NCBI RefSeq assembly: GCF_017161565.1
Contig: NZ_CP066796.1
Span: 930,001 to 994,000 of the forward strand
DNA length: 64,000 nucleotides
Direction of reading: 5' to 3'
DNA from: Erwinia amylovora
GTDB taxonomy: Bacteria; Pseudomonadota; Gammaproteobacteria; Enterobacterales; Enterobacteriaceae
The position numbers and the translations under genes are program-made. This document shows, piece after piece, positions 27,699 through 36,340 of the stretch (positions within the stretch are counted from its first letter, which is position 1; every line of letters starts with the position of its first letter). The notes under the pieces were generated by a model. It saw only the letters and a list, made by a program, of their open reading frames with translations, searched no databases and was not told the DNA's origin.

Positions 27699-29024
27699 AT
27701 GAGCGTCAGGCCAGAAGATACGCGTTATCCGGCAGGCAGAGCTTTTGCCTGGGGTTTGCAACATGTACTGACGATGTATGGCGGCATTATTGCCCCGCCG
27801 TTGATTATTGGTGCCGCCGCCGGGTTGGATGCCAGTCAGCTGGGGGTGCTGGTGACCGCCGCGCTGTTTGTCAGCGGCGGCGCCACGCTGCTACAGGCGC
27901 TGGGGTTGCCAGGATTGGGTGCGCGCCTGCCGCTGGTGCAGGGGGTCTCATTTGCCGGTGTGGCAACGATGGTGACGCTGGTCAACGGCGGCGGCGGACT
28001 GCCAGTAGTGTTCGGCGCGGTGATCGCCTCGTCGCTGATCGGTCTGCTGATCGCGCCGCTGTTTGCCCATATTATCCGCTTCTTCCCGCCGCTGGTGACC
28101 GGCACGGTGATCGCGGTGATCGGTCTGTCGCTGATGCCGGTGGCGGCGCGCTGGGCGATGGGGGGCACCCCGCAGATGCCCGGCTGGGGATCGCCCCACC
28201 ATATCGGCCTGGCGGCGGCCACGCTGATGCTGGTGCTGTTGTTGAACCGGGTGGGCAACGCGGCGATTAAACGGCTGGCGGTGCTGCTGGCAATCGTGGC
28301 AGGGACGGTGATTGCGCTGCTCACCGGCCAGGCTGACTTTAGCGCGGTGGTTCAGGGACAATGGCTGGCGCTGCCGGGCATGTTCAATTTTGGTAGGCCG
28401 GTGTTTGACGTGGCGGCGATTGTGTCGATGACGTTGATCGTGCTGGTGCTGCTGGCGGAAACTACCGCTGGCCTGCTCGCCATCGGCGATATTATCGGCA
28501 GTGAGGTTGACGGCAAGCGCATCAGTCGGGGGCTACGCGCCGATATGCTGACCAGCGCGATGGCGCCGCTGTTTAACTCCTTCCCGCAAAGTGCCTTCGC
28601 GCAGAATATCGGGCTGGTGGCGATGACCGGGGTGAAAAGCCGTTTTGTCGTCGCGGCCGGGGGCGTGATCCTGCTGCTGCTCGGCTTTTTACCGCTCCTC
28701 GGGCGCGTGGTGGCCTCAATTCCGATGCCGGTGCTCGGCGGGGCTGGCGTGGTGCTGTTTGGCACCGTGGCGGCCAGCGGCATCCGCATCCTGGCGAAGG
28801 TTGATTACCAGGACAATATGAACCTGGTGATTGTCGCCACCTCGATTGCTTTCGGCATGTTCCCGATTGTGATGCCATCATTCTACGATCAGTTCCCCGG
28901 CTGGGTTCGCACCATCTTCCACTCCGGCATCAGCGCGGCCTGTCTGGTTTCGGTCACGCTGAATTTGATATTTAACCGGGTACAGGATGCGCGCTCAGAA
29001 AAAGCGATGGATCCTAAAGGCTGA
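27699..29024 (+). CDS. hpxP: HpxP, NCS2-family urate/xanthine permease
   Basis: Inner-membrane proton symporter of 441 residues with about 12-14 membrane segments. NCS2 motifs are visible: HVLTMYGGIIAPPLIIG at the start and the signature region AQNIGLVAMTGVKSR. Gene position behind HIU hydrolase and OHCU decarboxylase points to urate (UacT-like) rather than uracil. The end overlaps the convergent yafV by 11 bases, so no terminator fits between them. Confidence 0.88.
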   Translation: MSVRPEDTRYPAGRAFAWGLQHVLTMYGGIIAPPLIIGAAAGLDASQLGVLVTAALFVSGGATLLQALGLPGLGARLPLVQGVSFAGVATMVTLVNGGGGLPVVFGAVIASSLIGLLIAPLFAHIIRFFPPLVTGTVIAVIGLSLMPVAARWAMGGTPQMPGWGSPHHIGLAAATLMLVLLLNRVGNAAIKRLAVLLAIVAGTVIALLTGQADFSAVVQGQWLALPGMFNFGRPVFDVAAIVSMTLIVLVLLAETTAGLLAIGDIIGSEVDGKRISRGLRADMLTSAMAPLFNSFPQSAFAQNIGLVAMTGVKSRFVVAAGGVILLLLGFLPLLGRVVASIPMPVLGGAGVVLFGTVAASGIRILAKVDYQDNMNLVIVATSIAFGMFPIVMPSFYDQFPGWVRTIFHSGISAACLVSVTLNLIFNRVQDARSEKAMDPKG

Positions 29025-29781
29025 AGCGGTCGGCATCGCGCCATGCCGGAAACTGCGTGCGGTAGTCACGTAACGCGTCCAGCGACAGGTCGGCGTCAAG
29101 ACGCGCCGGCTGGTGGGCTTCTGCGGCCGCCAGTATCTCGCCTTGCGGGCTGATGATGCGGCTGTCGCCGCTGTACAGATGCCCGCTGCCGTCACTACCA
29201 ACGCGGTTGCACCCGGCAATATACGCCTGGTTTTCAATCGCCCGCGCCTGGAGCAGTACCTGCCAGTGCAGCGCACGCGCTGCCGGCCAGTTGGCAACAT
29301 AAAGTGCCAAATCGTAATCATCCTGGTTACGTGAAAACACCGGGAAGCGCAGGTCGTAACACACCTGCGGCAAAATGCGCCAGCCGCGCCATATGACGAT
29401 TTCACGGCGGCTGCCCGCCAGATAGTGCTGATGTTCGTCTGCCATACGGAACAGGTGGCGCTTATCGTAGTGATGTACCGCGCCAGTCGGCTCCACCAGA
29501 AAGAACCGGTTAACCGCGCCTTTTTCCGTGCGAATCGCCGCGCTGCCCGCCACCATTGCATCAGCGACATGCGCCTTTTCCCGCAGCCAGGCAATCACGT
29601 CGGCCTGTGGCAACGAACGTTCTGCGGCTTCCATCGCGAATCCGCTGGTAAACATCTCCGGCAGCACGATCAGATCGCGCCGGGGGATATTCGCCAGCAG
29701 CTGGTCGAAGAAACGCAGATTCGCCGCGCCGTCCATCCATACCAGCGGCTGCTGTAATACGCTAAGTTTTAAAGTTGACAC
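29014..29781 (-). CDS. yafV: omega-amidase YafV (nitrilase superfamily)
   Basis: Hydrolyses alpha-ketoglutaramate (and ketosuccinamate) to the keto acid and ammonia. The 255 residues carry the nitrilase triad: Glu in VLPEMFTSGF, Lys in YDKRHLF, and Cys in VCYDLRFP. A GTG start was chosen (VSTLKLSVLQQ) with GGAG upstream, matching the family N-terminus. The gene overlaps the end of mtnE by 13 bases, so the two are co-translated. This fits the glutamine transaminase/omega-amidase coupling. Confidence 0.92.
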   Translation of the reverse strand: MSTLKLSVLQQPLVWMDGAANLRFFDQLLANIPRRDLIVLPEMFTSGFAMEAAERSLPQADVIAWLREKAHVADAMVAGSAAIRTEKGAVNRFFLVEPTGAVHHYDKRHLFRMADEHQHYLAGSRREIVIWRGWRILPQVCYDLRFPVFSRNQDDYDLALYVANWPAARALHWQVLLQARAIENQAYIAGCNRVGSDGSGHLYSGDSRIISPQGEILAAAEAHQPARLDADLSLDALRDYRTQFPAWRDADRFSL

Positions 29782-30929
29782 AGGCGCTCCGCGGCAGCAT
29801 CCAGCGTGGCTTCCTGTTTGGCGAAGCACAGGCGGATCAGTTTATGCGGGAAGGCGTCGGCGCAGAATACCGACAGCGGAATGGCCGCCACGCCAACTTC
29901 CTTCGTCAGCCACTGGCAGAACGCCACATCGTCCAGATCGGAGATGGCGCTGTAGTCTGCCAGCAGGAAATAGGTGCCTTCACAGGGCAGCAGTTTAAAA
30001 CGACTGTGCGCCAGCGCCTGCACAAAGCGGTCACGGCGCGCGCGATAAAAGTCCGGCAGCTCGCGGTAGTGCGCCGGCTGCTGTACCAGCATATCGGCAA
30101 TCGCCAGCTGTGCCGGCGTATTCACCGAAAAGGTCAGGTACTGGTGCACCTTACGCACTTCACTGCTTAAGGCGGCAGACGCCACGCAGTAACCCACTTT
30201 CCAGCCGGTCATATGAAAGGTTTTGCCAAAAGAGGAGACGGCAATCGCACGTTGACGCAGCTTTTCATGCGCCAGCACGCTGGCATGGCCGTTGGCGTCA
30301 AAGCAGATATGTTCATACACTTCGTCGCTAAGCACGTAGATCTGCCGGTCGGCAATCATCTGCCATAACGCGTTGAAATCACTCTGCTGCCAGACGGTGG
30401 CGGAAGGGTTGTGCGGCGTGTTGAGGATAACCAGCCGGGTGCGCGGTGACAGCAGCGCCTTAAACGCCGACCAGTCAACGCGGAACGCCGGTGGCTGTAA
30501 CGCGATGCGTTTTAATATGCCGCCTGCCAGCGCCACGGCTGGCGCGTAGCTGTCGTAGCTCGGGTCAAAGCAGATCACCTCGTCGCCTGCACGCACCAGC
30601 GCAGTGATCGCCGCGTACAGGGCTTCCGTCGCCCCCGCGGTGACGGTGATCTCGCTGTCGGCATCGGGCGCGTAGCCATACAGTTCGGCGGTTTTTTTTG
30701 CTATCGCCTCACGCAGAGTTTGCACGCCGATCATCGGTGCGTACTGATTAGCCCCCCGGCTGACATGATGCGCCAGGCGCTGCTGCAAATAGTGCGGGCC
30801 GTCAAAGTCCGGAAAGCCTTGCGACAGGTTAATGGCGTTGTGCTGCTGTGCGAGCGCGCTCATCTGAGTGAAAATGGTGGTTCCCAGCGCGGGCAGTTTG
30901 CTCTCTGAGGTGAACGACGTCTGGCTCAT
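29769..30929 (-). CDS. mtnE: methionine aminotransferase MtnE (YbdL, glutamine transaminase K type)
   Basis: PLP-dependent class I aminotransferase, 386 residues, close to YbdL. It makes methionine from 4-methylthio-2-oxobutanoate with glutamine as preferred donor. Visible motifs: NLSQGFPDFDGP, TVTAGATEALYAA, NTPHNPSA, SDEVYEHI and the PLP Lys in SSFGKTFHMTGWKVGYC. It closes the methionine salvage cycle and is the only mtn gene here paired with yafV. Confidence 0.92.
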   Translation of the reverse strand: MSQTSFTSESKLPALGTTIFTQMSALAQQHNAINLSQGFPDFDGPHYLQQRLAHHVSRGANQYAPMIGVQTLREAIAKKTAELYGYAPDADSEITVTAGATEALYAAITALVRAGDEVICFDPSYDSYAPAVALAGGILKRIALQPPAFRVDWSAFKALLSPRTRLVILNTPHNPSATVWQQSDFNALWQMIADRQIYVLSDEVYEHICFDANGHASVLAHEKLRQRAIAVSSFGKTFHMTGWKVGYCVASAALSSEVRKVHQYLTFSVNTPAQLAIADMLVQQPAHYRELPDFYRARRDRFVQALAHSRFKLLPCEGTYFLLADYSAISDLDDVAFCQWLTKEVGVAAIPLSVFCADAFPHKLIRLCFAKQEATLDAAAERLCQL

Positions 30930-31160
30930 CTGTAATAACCCTTTTGCAACGCAGTAAAATGAGGGGGATTCGGTGTTGATGCCAATATAACATGGTGATG
31001 GTGAACTGACTTAAACAAATGAAGTATAAGGATATTACTGAATTTAACCTTGTCGGGTATGACTAACACAGTACGTTAGGATTTTGTATGAGTCTTCCGG
31101 CGTGGCTGATGATTTTTTTGCTAAGCAGGCGCGGAGTACGGTCAAGAGGGCAGGATGATA

Positions 31161-31175
31161 TCAACATGATGTTGA
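31161..31175. promoter_or_regulatory. 15-bp palindrome, candidate toxin-antitoxin autoregulatory operator
   Basis: TCAACAT-G-ATGTTGA is a perfect dyad. Its right edge overlaps the -35 hexamer of the promoter that precedes the small antitoxin-like gene. Antitoxins commonly repress their own operon at such sites; the binder is inferred. Confidence 0.5.
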
Positions 31176-31200
31176 ACGGATATCACTGTGGTTATATACT
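31172..31200 (+). promoter_or_regulatory. sigma-70 promoter of the toxin-antitoxin pair
   Basis: TTGAAC and TATACT are separated by exactly 17 bases, 38 bases before the start of the 48-residue gene. A strong match overlapped by the palindrome. Confidence 0.7.
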
Positions 31201-31238
31201 GACCAAATGAACCACGATGTGTGATAAGGGAGCAACGT

Positions 31239-31385
31239 ATGACACAGAAGCATGAAGCTGGAACAGGTGAAAAGCCTCGCCAGACAGTGCGCCGCACTGC
31301 TGACCACAAAGCACAACTAAGCACAGCTTCAGCCATCCTTGCAGCCAAAATGGAAGAGAAGCGGCAACTATGGGATTCAAAATAA
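31239..31385 (+). CDS. putative small antitoxin of a YafO-type pair
   Basis: 48 residues, very basic and polar (MTQKHEAGTGEKPRQTVRRTA...), with a helical C-terminal half (TASAILAAKMEEKRQLWDSK). AAGGGAG lies seven bases before the ATG. Its stop falls 16 bases inside the following toxin gene, the coupled layout of type II systems. It does not look like YafN or other Phd antitoxins that I know. The call rests on position, size and overlap. Confidence 0.55.
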   Translation: MTQKHEAGTGEKPRQTVRRTADHKAQLSTASAILAAKMEEKRQLWDSK

Positions 31386-31837
31386 GCAGATCGCAAGCGC
31401 TGGCAGAAGTTATCAGTCAGTTCCCTGTTACAGCACTCCCAATTGAAGAATTTGAGCAGTACAAACGGGAATGCATTGATTATCATGACATTCCCGCCCC
31501 TCCTATCCATATCCAGTTGCAGCACCCTGCTCACATTGACACCATAGGTCGCGACAAGCTTATGGAGCGCCCCTCGACTGCCAGAGTGGAGGATTTGCAC
31601 CATGTACATATCTGGCAGGAAGGTTGTTGCTGGCAAGATGGACATGGACTCAAGGTTCAATGGGCTTCAACCAGCGACAGCTACGTGGTTTATTCCTACT
31701 TTATTGACCGCGACAAGGATCATCACTTCTATATCATTGACTACTGTCGAGATGCAGCTCACGCGCTGATTGAAGATAAAGGTCAAGTTTCAGACTGGGC
31801 AGAGCAGGCAAAAAAATTCAGGTTACAAAACGTCTGA
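31370..31837 (+). CDS. YafO-family toxin (predicted ribosome-dependent mRNA interferase)
   Basis: 155 residues. The pattern resembles YafO of E. coli (132 residues): an N-terminal helix with EFEQYKREC, the central GRDKLMERP (residues 60-68), HHVHIW (77-82), a Y-S-Y-F-I-D strand, and a C-terminal AEQAKKFRLQ. In E. coli YafO cleaves mRNA during translation and is neutralised by YafN. Here it stands between mtnE and mtnB, not behind dinB, and with a different partner. Similarity is moderate and from memory. Confidence 0.6.
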   Translation: MGFKISRSQALAEVISQFPVTALPIEEFEQYKRECIDYHDIPAPPIHIQLQHPAHIDTIGRDKLMERPSTARVEDLHHVHIWQEGCCWQDGHGLKVQWASTSDSYVVYSYFIDRDKDHHFYIIDYCRDAAHALIEDKGQVSDWAEQAKKFRLQNV

Positions 31838-31991
31838 CCCGTCACCCGGTGATCTTTTGCTTTCTGAGCCAGGTTATCACCCGGGACAAAGCATTCATTC
31901 GCGCCAGCTTTTTTTCTCCTGTTATCTCTCACTATAGCTCAATAAATCCCCCTTCATTTCACGACAACAGAATGATAGGATTTGGCAATCA

Positions 31992-32007
31992 AGACGCTTA
32001 GACGTCT
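31992..32007. promoter_or_regulatory. tandem MetJ boxes upstream of mtnB
   Basis: AGACGCTT-AGACGTCT are two adjacent 8-bp met boxes, the second perfect, 60 bases before mtnB. Repression by MetJ with S-adenosylmethionine would tie mtnBCD to methionine supply. Confidence 0.75.
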
Positions 32008-32066
32008 AAATTCGCCGGGTTTCGCGCTGCCGGCGTGAACTCTTCAGCCTGATTTAAGGGAATGGG

Positions 32067-32681
32067 ATGACGCAAAGCTCACAGTTAGATCAATTGGTTG
32101 CCGCCTGTCACTGGATTGGCGCGCGCGGCTGGTCTCCGGCGACCGGCGGCAATATGTCGCTGCGCCAGGATGAGCAAACTTGCCTGCTGAGCGCCTCCGG
32201 CAAAGATAAAGGCAGCCTGACGCCCGCTGACTTTATTCAGGTGGAGATTGCCACTAACCGCGTGCCGTCCGGTCGTAAACCCTCGGCGGAAACCGCCCTG
32301 CATACCCTGATTTACCGTCTGTTTCCTGACGCCGGGGCGGTGCTGCATACGCACACGGTGAACTCGACCGTGCTGTCACGGGTGGAGCAGGGGGCGGCGC
32401 TGGCGTTGCAGGGTTATGAAATGCAGAAGACGCTCGCCGGGCAGCATTCGCATCTTGACTGCGTGGCGATAGCCCTGTTCGATAACGATCAGGATATCGA
32501 CGCGCTGGCACAGCGTATTGAACGGTTTGCCGCCGTGCAGCCGCTGCGCTACGGTTTTCTGCTGCGCGGCCACGGGCTGACCTGCTGGGGCAAAGACGTG
32601 AATGAAGCGCGTCGCCATCTGGAAGGGCTGGAGTTTCTGTTCCAGTGTGAATTACAACGCCGCTTACTGGAGAGACCATGA
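32067..32681 (+). CDS. mtnB: methylthioribulose-1-phosphate dehydratase
   Basis: Class II aldolase/adducin-fold zinc enzyme, 204 residues, that dehydrates 5-methylthioribulose-1-phosphate. [32 protein letters not shown] (zinc His pair) and the late RGHGLTCWG His are visible. First gene of mtnBCD; the stop overlaps mtnC by four bases. Confidence 0.95.
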   Translation: MTQSSQLDQLVAACHWIGARGWSPATGGNMSLRQDEQTCLLSASGKDKGSLTPADFIQVEIATNRVPSGRKPSAETALHTLIYRLFPDAGAVLHTHTVNSTVLSRVEQGAALALQGYEMQKTLAGQHSHLDCVAIALFDNDQDIDALAQRIERFAAVQPLRYGFLLRGHGLTCWGKDVNEARRHLEGLEFLFQCELQRRLLERP

Positions 32682-33367
32682 TCCGCGCTATCGTCACCGA
32701 CATTGAAGGCACCACCAGCGATATTCGCTTTGTGCATAACGTCCTGTTCCCTTACGCCCGCCAAAACCTGCCGTCCTTTATCACCGGTAACCCGCAGCAG
32801 CCGGCGGTGGCGCTGGTGCTAGACCAGCTGCGTGCGGAAATCGACCGCCCTCAGGCCACGGTGCAGGAGCTTATCGGGGTGCTGTTTGGTTTTATGGATG
32901 AGGATCGTAAATCCACCGCGCTGAAAGCGTTACAGGGCATGGTCTGGCGTGACGGTTATCTCAACGGCTGCTTTACCGGCCATCTCTATCCTGATGTGTT
33001 ACCCGCCTTACAGCGCTGGCAGCAGCAGGGGCTGGGGCTGTATGTCTATTCGTCCGGTTCGGTAGCGGCGCAGAAATTGCTGTTTGGCTACAGCGATGCC
33101 GGTGATATTACCGGGCTGTTTAGCGGTTACTTTGATACCCATGTGGGGGCCAAACGTGAAGTTGGCGCTTATCAAAACATCGCCAGCCAGATTGGCCTGC
33201 CCGCCCGGCAGCTGATGTTTTTATCCGATATCCATCAGGAGCTGGACGCCGCACGGGATGCGGGCTGGCATACCGTACAGTTAATACGCGGCGATGCGGA
33301 TAATGAAAGCCGCCATCGTCAGGTCACTGATTTTGATCAGATTAACCAGGAGCTGCTGAACCCATGA
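32678..33367 (+). CDS. mtnC: acireductone synthase (enolase-phosphatase E1)
   Basis: HAD-family bifunctional enzyme, 229 residues, that enolises and dephosphorylates 2,3-diketo-5-methylthiopentyl-1-phosphate to acireductone. N-terminal [15 protein letters not shown] (HAD motif I), [14 protein letters not shown] (motif II), and [18 protein letters not shown] (motif III). Four-base overlaps on both sides. Confidence 0.95.
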   Translation: MIRAIVTDIEGTTSDIRFVHNVLFPYARQNLPSFITGNPQQPAVALVLDQLRAEIDRPQATVQELIGVLFGFMDEDRKSTALKALQGMVWRDGYLNGCFTGHLYPDVLPALQRWQQQGLGLYVYSSGSVAAQKLLFGYSDAGDITGLFSGYFDTHVGAKREVGAYQNIASQIGLPARQLMFLSDIHQELDAARDAGWHTVQLIRGDADNESRHRQVTDFDQINQELLNP

Positions 33368-33906
33368 GTGCACTGACTATTTTTACCGAAAGCGAAGCAA
33401 CCACCCCGGTGTGGTACAGCATCGATGCGGCTGAGATCGCTGATAAGCTGCGCAGTAAAGGCGTGCGCTTTGAACGCTGGCATGCCGACCGTGACCTCGG
33501 AGATAATCCCGATCCCGAAACGGTGATCGGCGCTTATCAGCATGCCATCGACCGGCTGGTGGCGGAGAAAGGCTATCAAAGCTGGGACGTGATCAGCATG
33601 CGTGCCGATAACCCGCAAAAGGAGGCGCTGCGCAGCAAGTTTCTCTCTGAACATACCCACGGTGAAGATGAAGTACGCTTCTTTGTCGAAGGGGCGGGGC
33701 TGTTCTGCCTGCATCTTGACGGGCATATTTTTCAGATCCTGTGCGAAAAAAACGATCTGATCTCGGTTCCGGCCGGGACGCCGCACTGGTTTGATATGGG
33801 ATCGTCACCGCATTTCACCGCCATCCGCATCTTCGACAATCAGGAAGGCTGGATCGCCAAATTTACCGGCGATCCGATTGCGGACGGCTACCCGCGCCTG
33901 CCTTAA
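33364..33906 (+). CDS. mtnD: acireductone dioxygenase
   Basis: Cupin metalloenzyme, 180 residues. With Fe2+ it yields the methionine keto acid and formate; with Ni2+ the off-pathway products including CO. Metal ligands are in [14 protein letters not shown] (His, His, Glu) and the later PHWFDMG His. Last gene of mtnBCD. Confidence 0.95.
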   Translation: MSALTIFTESEATTPVWYSIDAAEIADKLRSKGVRFERWHADRDLGDNPDPETVIGAYQHAIDRLVAEKGYQSWDVISMRADNPQKEALRSKFLSEHTHGEDEVRFFVEGAGLFCLHLDGHIFQILCEKNDLISVPAGTPHWFDMGSSPHFTAIRIFDNQEGWIAKFTGDPIADGYPRLP

Positions 33907-33909
33907 CGG

Positions 33910-33947
33910 AAAAAAGGCGGAGCAACCGTGACGCATGCACGGTTGCT
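33910..33947 (-). terminator. hairpin between mtnD and mtnA
   Basis: A 10-bp stem AGCAACCGTG/CACGGTTGCT with a 7-base loop. On the minus strand CCGCC then six T follow, so it best fits termination after mtnA. It probably also slows transcripts from mtnD. Confidence 0.55.
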
Positions 33948-33955
33948 GCTGTTCG

Positions 33956-34987
33956 TTACCCCTGGTGATGCGGAGAAAATTCACCGGCTTTGACCTGCTC
34001 AGGCGTCACCACGCCGCTGTCCAGCACCCAGCCGCTAATCAGCGAGGCGGGAGTGACGTCAAACGCCGGGTTATACACCGCCGTGTCTTCCGGCGCCCAC
34101 TGCACGTTGCCAAAACTGCCGCTGACTCCGGTCACTTCGCTGGCTGCCCGCTGCTCAATGGGGATCGCGCCACCGTTCGGGCAGGCGCGATCCAGCGTGG
34201 TATGCGGCGCGGCAACATAGAATGGTATGTTGTGGTAGTTAGCCAGCACCGCCAGGCTGTAGGTGCCGATTTTATTCGCCACGTCGCCGTTCGCCGCGAT
34301 ACGGTCCGCGCCGACCCATACCGCGTCGACCTCTCCGCGCGCCATCAGGCTGGCGGCCATCGAGTCGCAGATCAGGCGGTAGGGGATCCCCAGTTCACCC
34401 AGCTCCCAGGCCGTCAGGCGTCCGCCCTGCAACAGCGGCCGGGTTTCATCCACCCATACGCTGTCGACCTTGCCTTGCTGCCAGCCGCGGGCGATCACGC
34501 CTGAGGCCGTGCCCACGCCCGCAGTGGCCAGCCCTCCGGTATTGCAGTGGGTCAGCAGGCGGCTGCCGGGGACGATCAGCGCGCTGCCGGCGCTGGCGAT
34601 GCGCTCGCACTGCGCTTTGTCTTCGTCGATCAGGCGCAGCGCCTCTGCGCCCATCGCGCTGACAAAGTCGTTCCGCGCCAGCGCCTGCTTCATGCGGTCA
34701 AGGTTGTTCATCAGGTTAACCGCCGTTGGGCGCGCGGCGCGCAGCACGTCCAGCGCTTCGGCCAGCGCGGCTTGTGCCATGCCGTTTTCCGCCAGCAGCG
34801 CCAGCAGCAGGCTGGCGGACAGGCCGATCAATGGCGCACCGCGCACGCGCAGCGCCTTGATATGGCCGACCAGCGCATTGACATCGGCCGTCGGGCACCA
34901 GATTTTCTGCTGGGGCAGCGCCTGCTGATCGAGGATCCAGAGCTGATTATCACGTATCTGTAAGCTGGTGGTGCTGAGTGTTTGCAT
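33956..34987 (-). CDS. mtnA: S-methyl-5-thioribose-1-phosphate isomerase
   Basis: Converts methylthioribose-1-phosphate to methylthioribulose-1-phosphate; eIF2B-alpha-like fold. 343 residues with [37 protein letters not shown] (catalytic Cys) and [21 protein letters not shown] (catalytic Asp). Divergent from mtnK across 115 bases that contain MetJ boxes. Confidence 0.96.
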   Translation of the reverse strand: MQTLSTTSLQIRDNQLWILDQQALPQQKIWCPTADVNALVGHIKALRVRGAPLIGLSASLLLALLAENGMAQAALAEALDVLRAARPTAVNLMNNLDRMKQALARNDFVSAMGAEALRLIDEDKAQCERIASAGSALIVPGSRLLTHCNTGGLATAGVGTASGVIARGWQQGKVDSVWVDETRPLLQGGRLTAWELGELGIPYRLICDSMAASLMARGEVDAVWVGADRIAANGDVANKIGTYSLAVLANYHNIPFYVAAPHTTLDRACPNGGAIPIEQRAASEVTGVSGSFGNVQWAPEDTAVYNPAFDVTPASLISGWVLDSGVVTPEQVKAGEFSPHHQG

Positions 34988-35038
34988 TGATCAAATCCCG
35001 GTTGATTTACTGCGGGTTATTGTGCCAACATGGCCAAC

Positions 35039-35054
35039 GGATGTATAGACGTCT
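35039..35054. promoter_or_regulatory. MetJ boxes between mtnA and mtnK
   Basis: A perfect met box AGACGTCT (35047-35054) is preceded directly by the half-matching GGATGTAT and followed by GAACGGCT. It lies between the two divergent starts and may control both. Confidence 0.65.
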
Positions 35055-35102
35055 GAACGGCTTATTATAACGAAACTATCGCTTATTTTTGAGGGACAGG
35101 TT

Positions 35103-36302
35103 ATGTCGCAATACCGTACGTTTACCGCAGCAGATGCCGTGGAGTATGCTCGCCAGTTTGGCGGCGTGGATAATCCCAACAGTCTGGTCGACGCGCTGGA
35201 AGTGGGCGATGGTAACCTGAATCTGGTATTCAGAATTTTCGATACCACGGGCGTTAGTCGGGTGGTGGTCAAGCAGGCGCTGCCCTGGGTACGCTGCGTG
35301 GGGGAATCCTGGCCACTGACCCTCGATCGCGCCCGGCTGGAAGCCGAAGTGCTGATTGAGCATGGCAAGTTTTGCCCGCAGCACACGGTAAAAATCCTGC
35401 ATTATGACCCGCTGCTGGCGGTGACGGTGATGGAGGATCTCTCCGATCATGCCATCTGGCGCACCGAGCTGGTCAAAGGCGTCGACTGGCCACAGGCGGC
35501 ACGGCAGCTGGGGGACTATCTGGCGCAGACGCTGTTCCATACCTCCGATTTCTTCCAGCACCCTCATCAGAAAAAAGCAGACGTTATTCGCTTCACCAAC
35601 CCGGAACTGTGCGACATTACCGAAGAGCTGTTCTTTAATGAACCTTATGAAGTCCATGCGCGTAATGCCTACCCGCGTGCGCTGGAGCCGCTGGCGGAAG
35701 CGCTGCGTGAAGACGGCGAGCTGCGCGTGGCCGTGGCCGGCTTAAAACACCGTTTTTACAGCCATGCTGAAGCGCTGCTGCACGGCGATGTGCACAGCGG
35801 ATCGATCTTTGTTGCAGAGGGCAGGCTGAAGGTGATCGATGCCGAGTTTGGCTTTTACGGCCCGATGGGTTTTGATATTGGCAGCGCGCTGGGCAATTTG
35901 CTGATTAGCTACTGTGCCGCGCCGGGGCTGCTGCCCCCGCGTGAGGCGGCCGACGCGCGTGAAACGCGCCTGAATGATGTACGCCAGCTGTGGCAAAGTT
36001 TTGCAGCAGGTTTTCTCGCGCTGGCGGCAGAGAAGAGCCGCGACCGTGCGCTGGCCGTAGCAGGCTATGCCAGCACCTTCCTGGCTAAGATATGGCGCGA
36101 TACCATCGGCTACTGTGGTACCGAGCTGATCCGTCGTACCGTGGGCATGTCGCAGGTGGCGGATATCAACAGCATCAAAGATGAAGCGATGCGCGTTGAG
36201 TGCGTACGCCAGGCGATGACGCTGGGCCGCAGCCTGATCCTGCTGGCTGACCACGTTGCCGATGTCGAAGCGCTGATTGCGCGTATTCGCCAGAACGGCT
36301 AA
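35103..36302 (+). CDS. mtnK: S-methyl-5-thioribose kinase
   Basis: Phosphorylates methylthioribose at C1, the entry step of the salvage pathway after nucleosidase action. 399 residues of the aminoglycoside-phosphotransferase/kinase fold: [11 protein letters not shown] (nucleotide loop), [10 protein letters not shown] (Lys), [13 protein letters not shown] (catalytic loop) and [17 protein letters not shown] (metal-binding). Followed by a strong terminator. Confidence 0.95.
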   Translation: MSQYRTFTAADAVEYARQFGGVDNPNSLVDALEVGDGNLNLVFRIFDTTGVSRVVVKQALPWVRCVGESWPLTLDRARLEAEVLIEHGKFCPQHTVKILHYDPLLAVTVMEDLSDHAIWRTELVKGVDWPQAARQLGDYLAQTLFHTSDFFQHPHQKKADVIRFTNPELCDITEELFFNEPYEVHARNAYPRALEPLAEALREDGELRVAVAGLKHRFYSHAEALLHGDVHSGSIFVAEGRLKVIDAEFGFYGPMGFDIGSALGNLLISYCAAPGLLPPREAADARETRLNDVRQLWQSFAAGFLALAAEKSRDRALAVAGYASTFLAKIWRDTIGYCGTELIRRTVGMSQVADINSIKDEAMRVECVRQAMTLGRSLILLADHVADVEALIARIRQNG

Positions 36303-36340
36303 ACCAGTCGGGGAGCCATTTGGCCCCCCGACTGGTTTTT
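36303..36340. terminator. bidirectional intrinsic terminator between mtnK and fadE
   Basis: A stem of about 15 bp, CCAGTCGGGG/CCCCGACTGG extended by GCC/GGC around an ATTT loop, with TTTTTA after it. It lies directly between the two convergent stops. Confidence 0.88.

Noticed and set aside
31079..31201. 40-codon frame before the toxin-antitoxin promoter
   Set aside because: It overlaps the operator and promoter, has no ribosome site and looks like chance.
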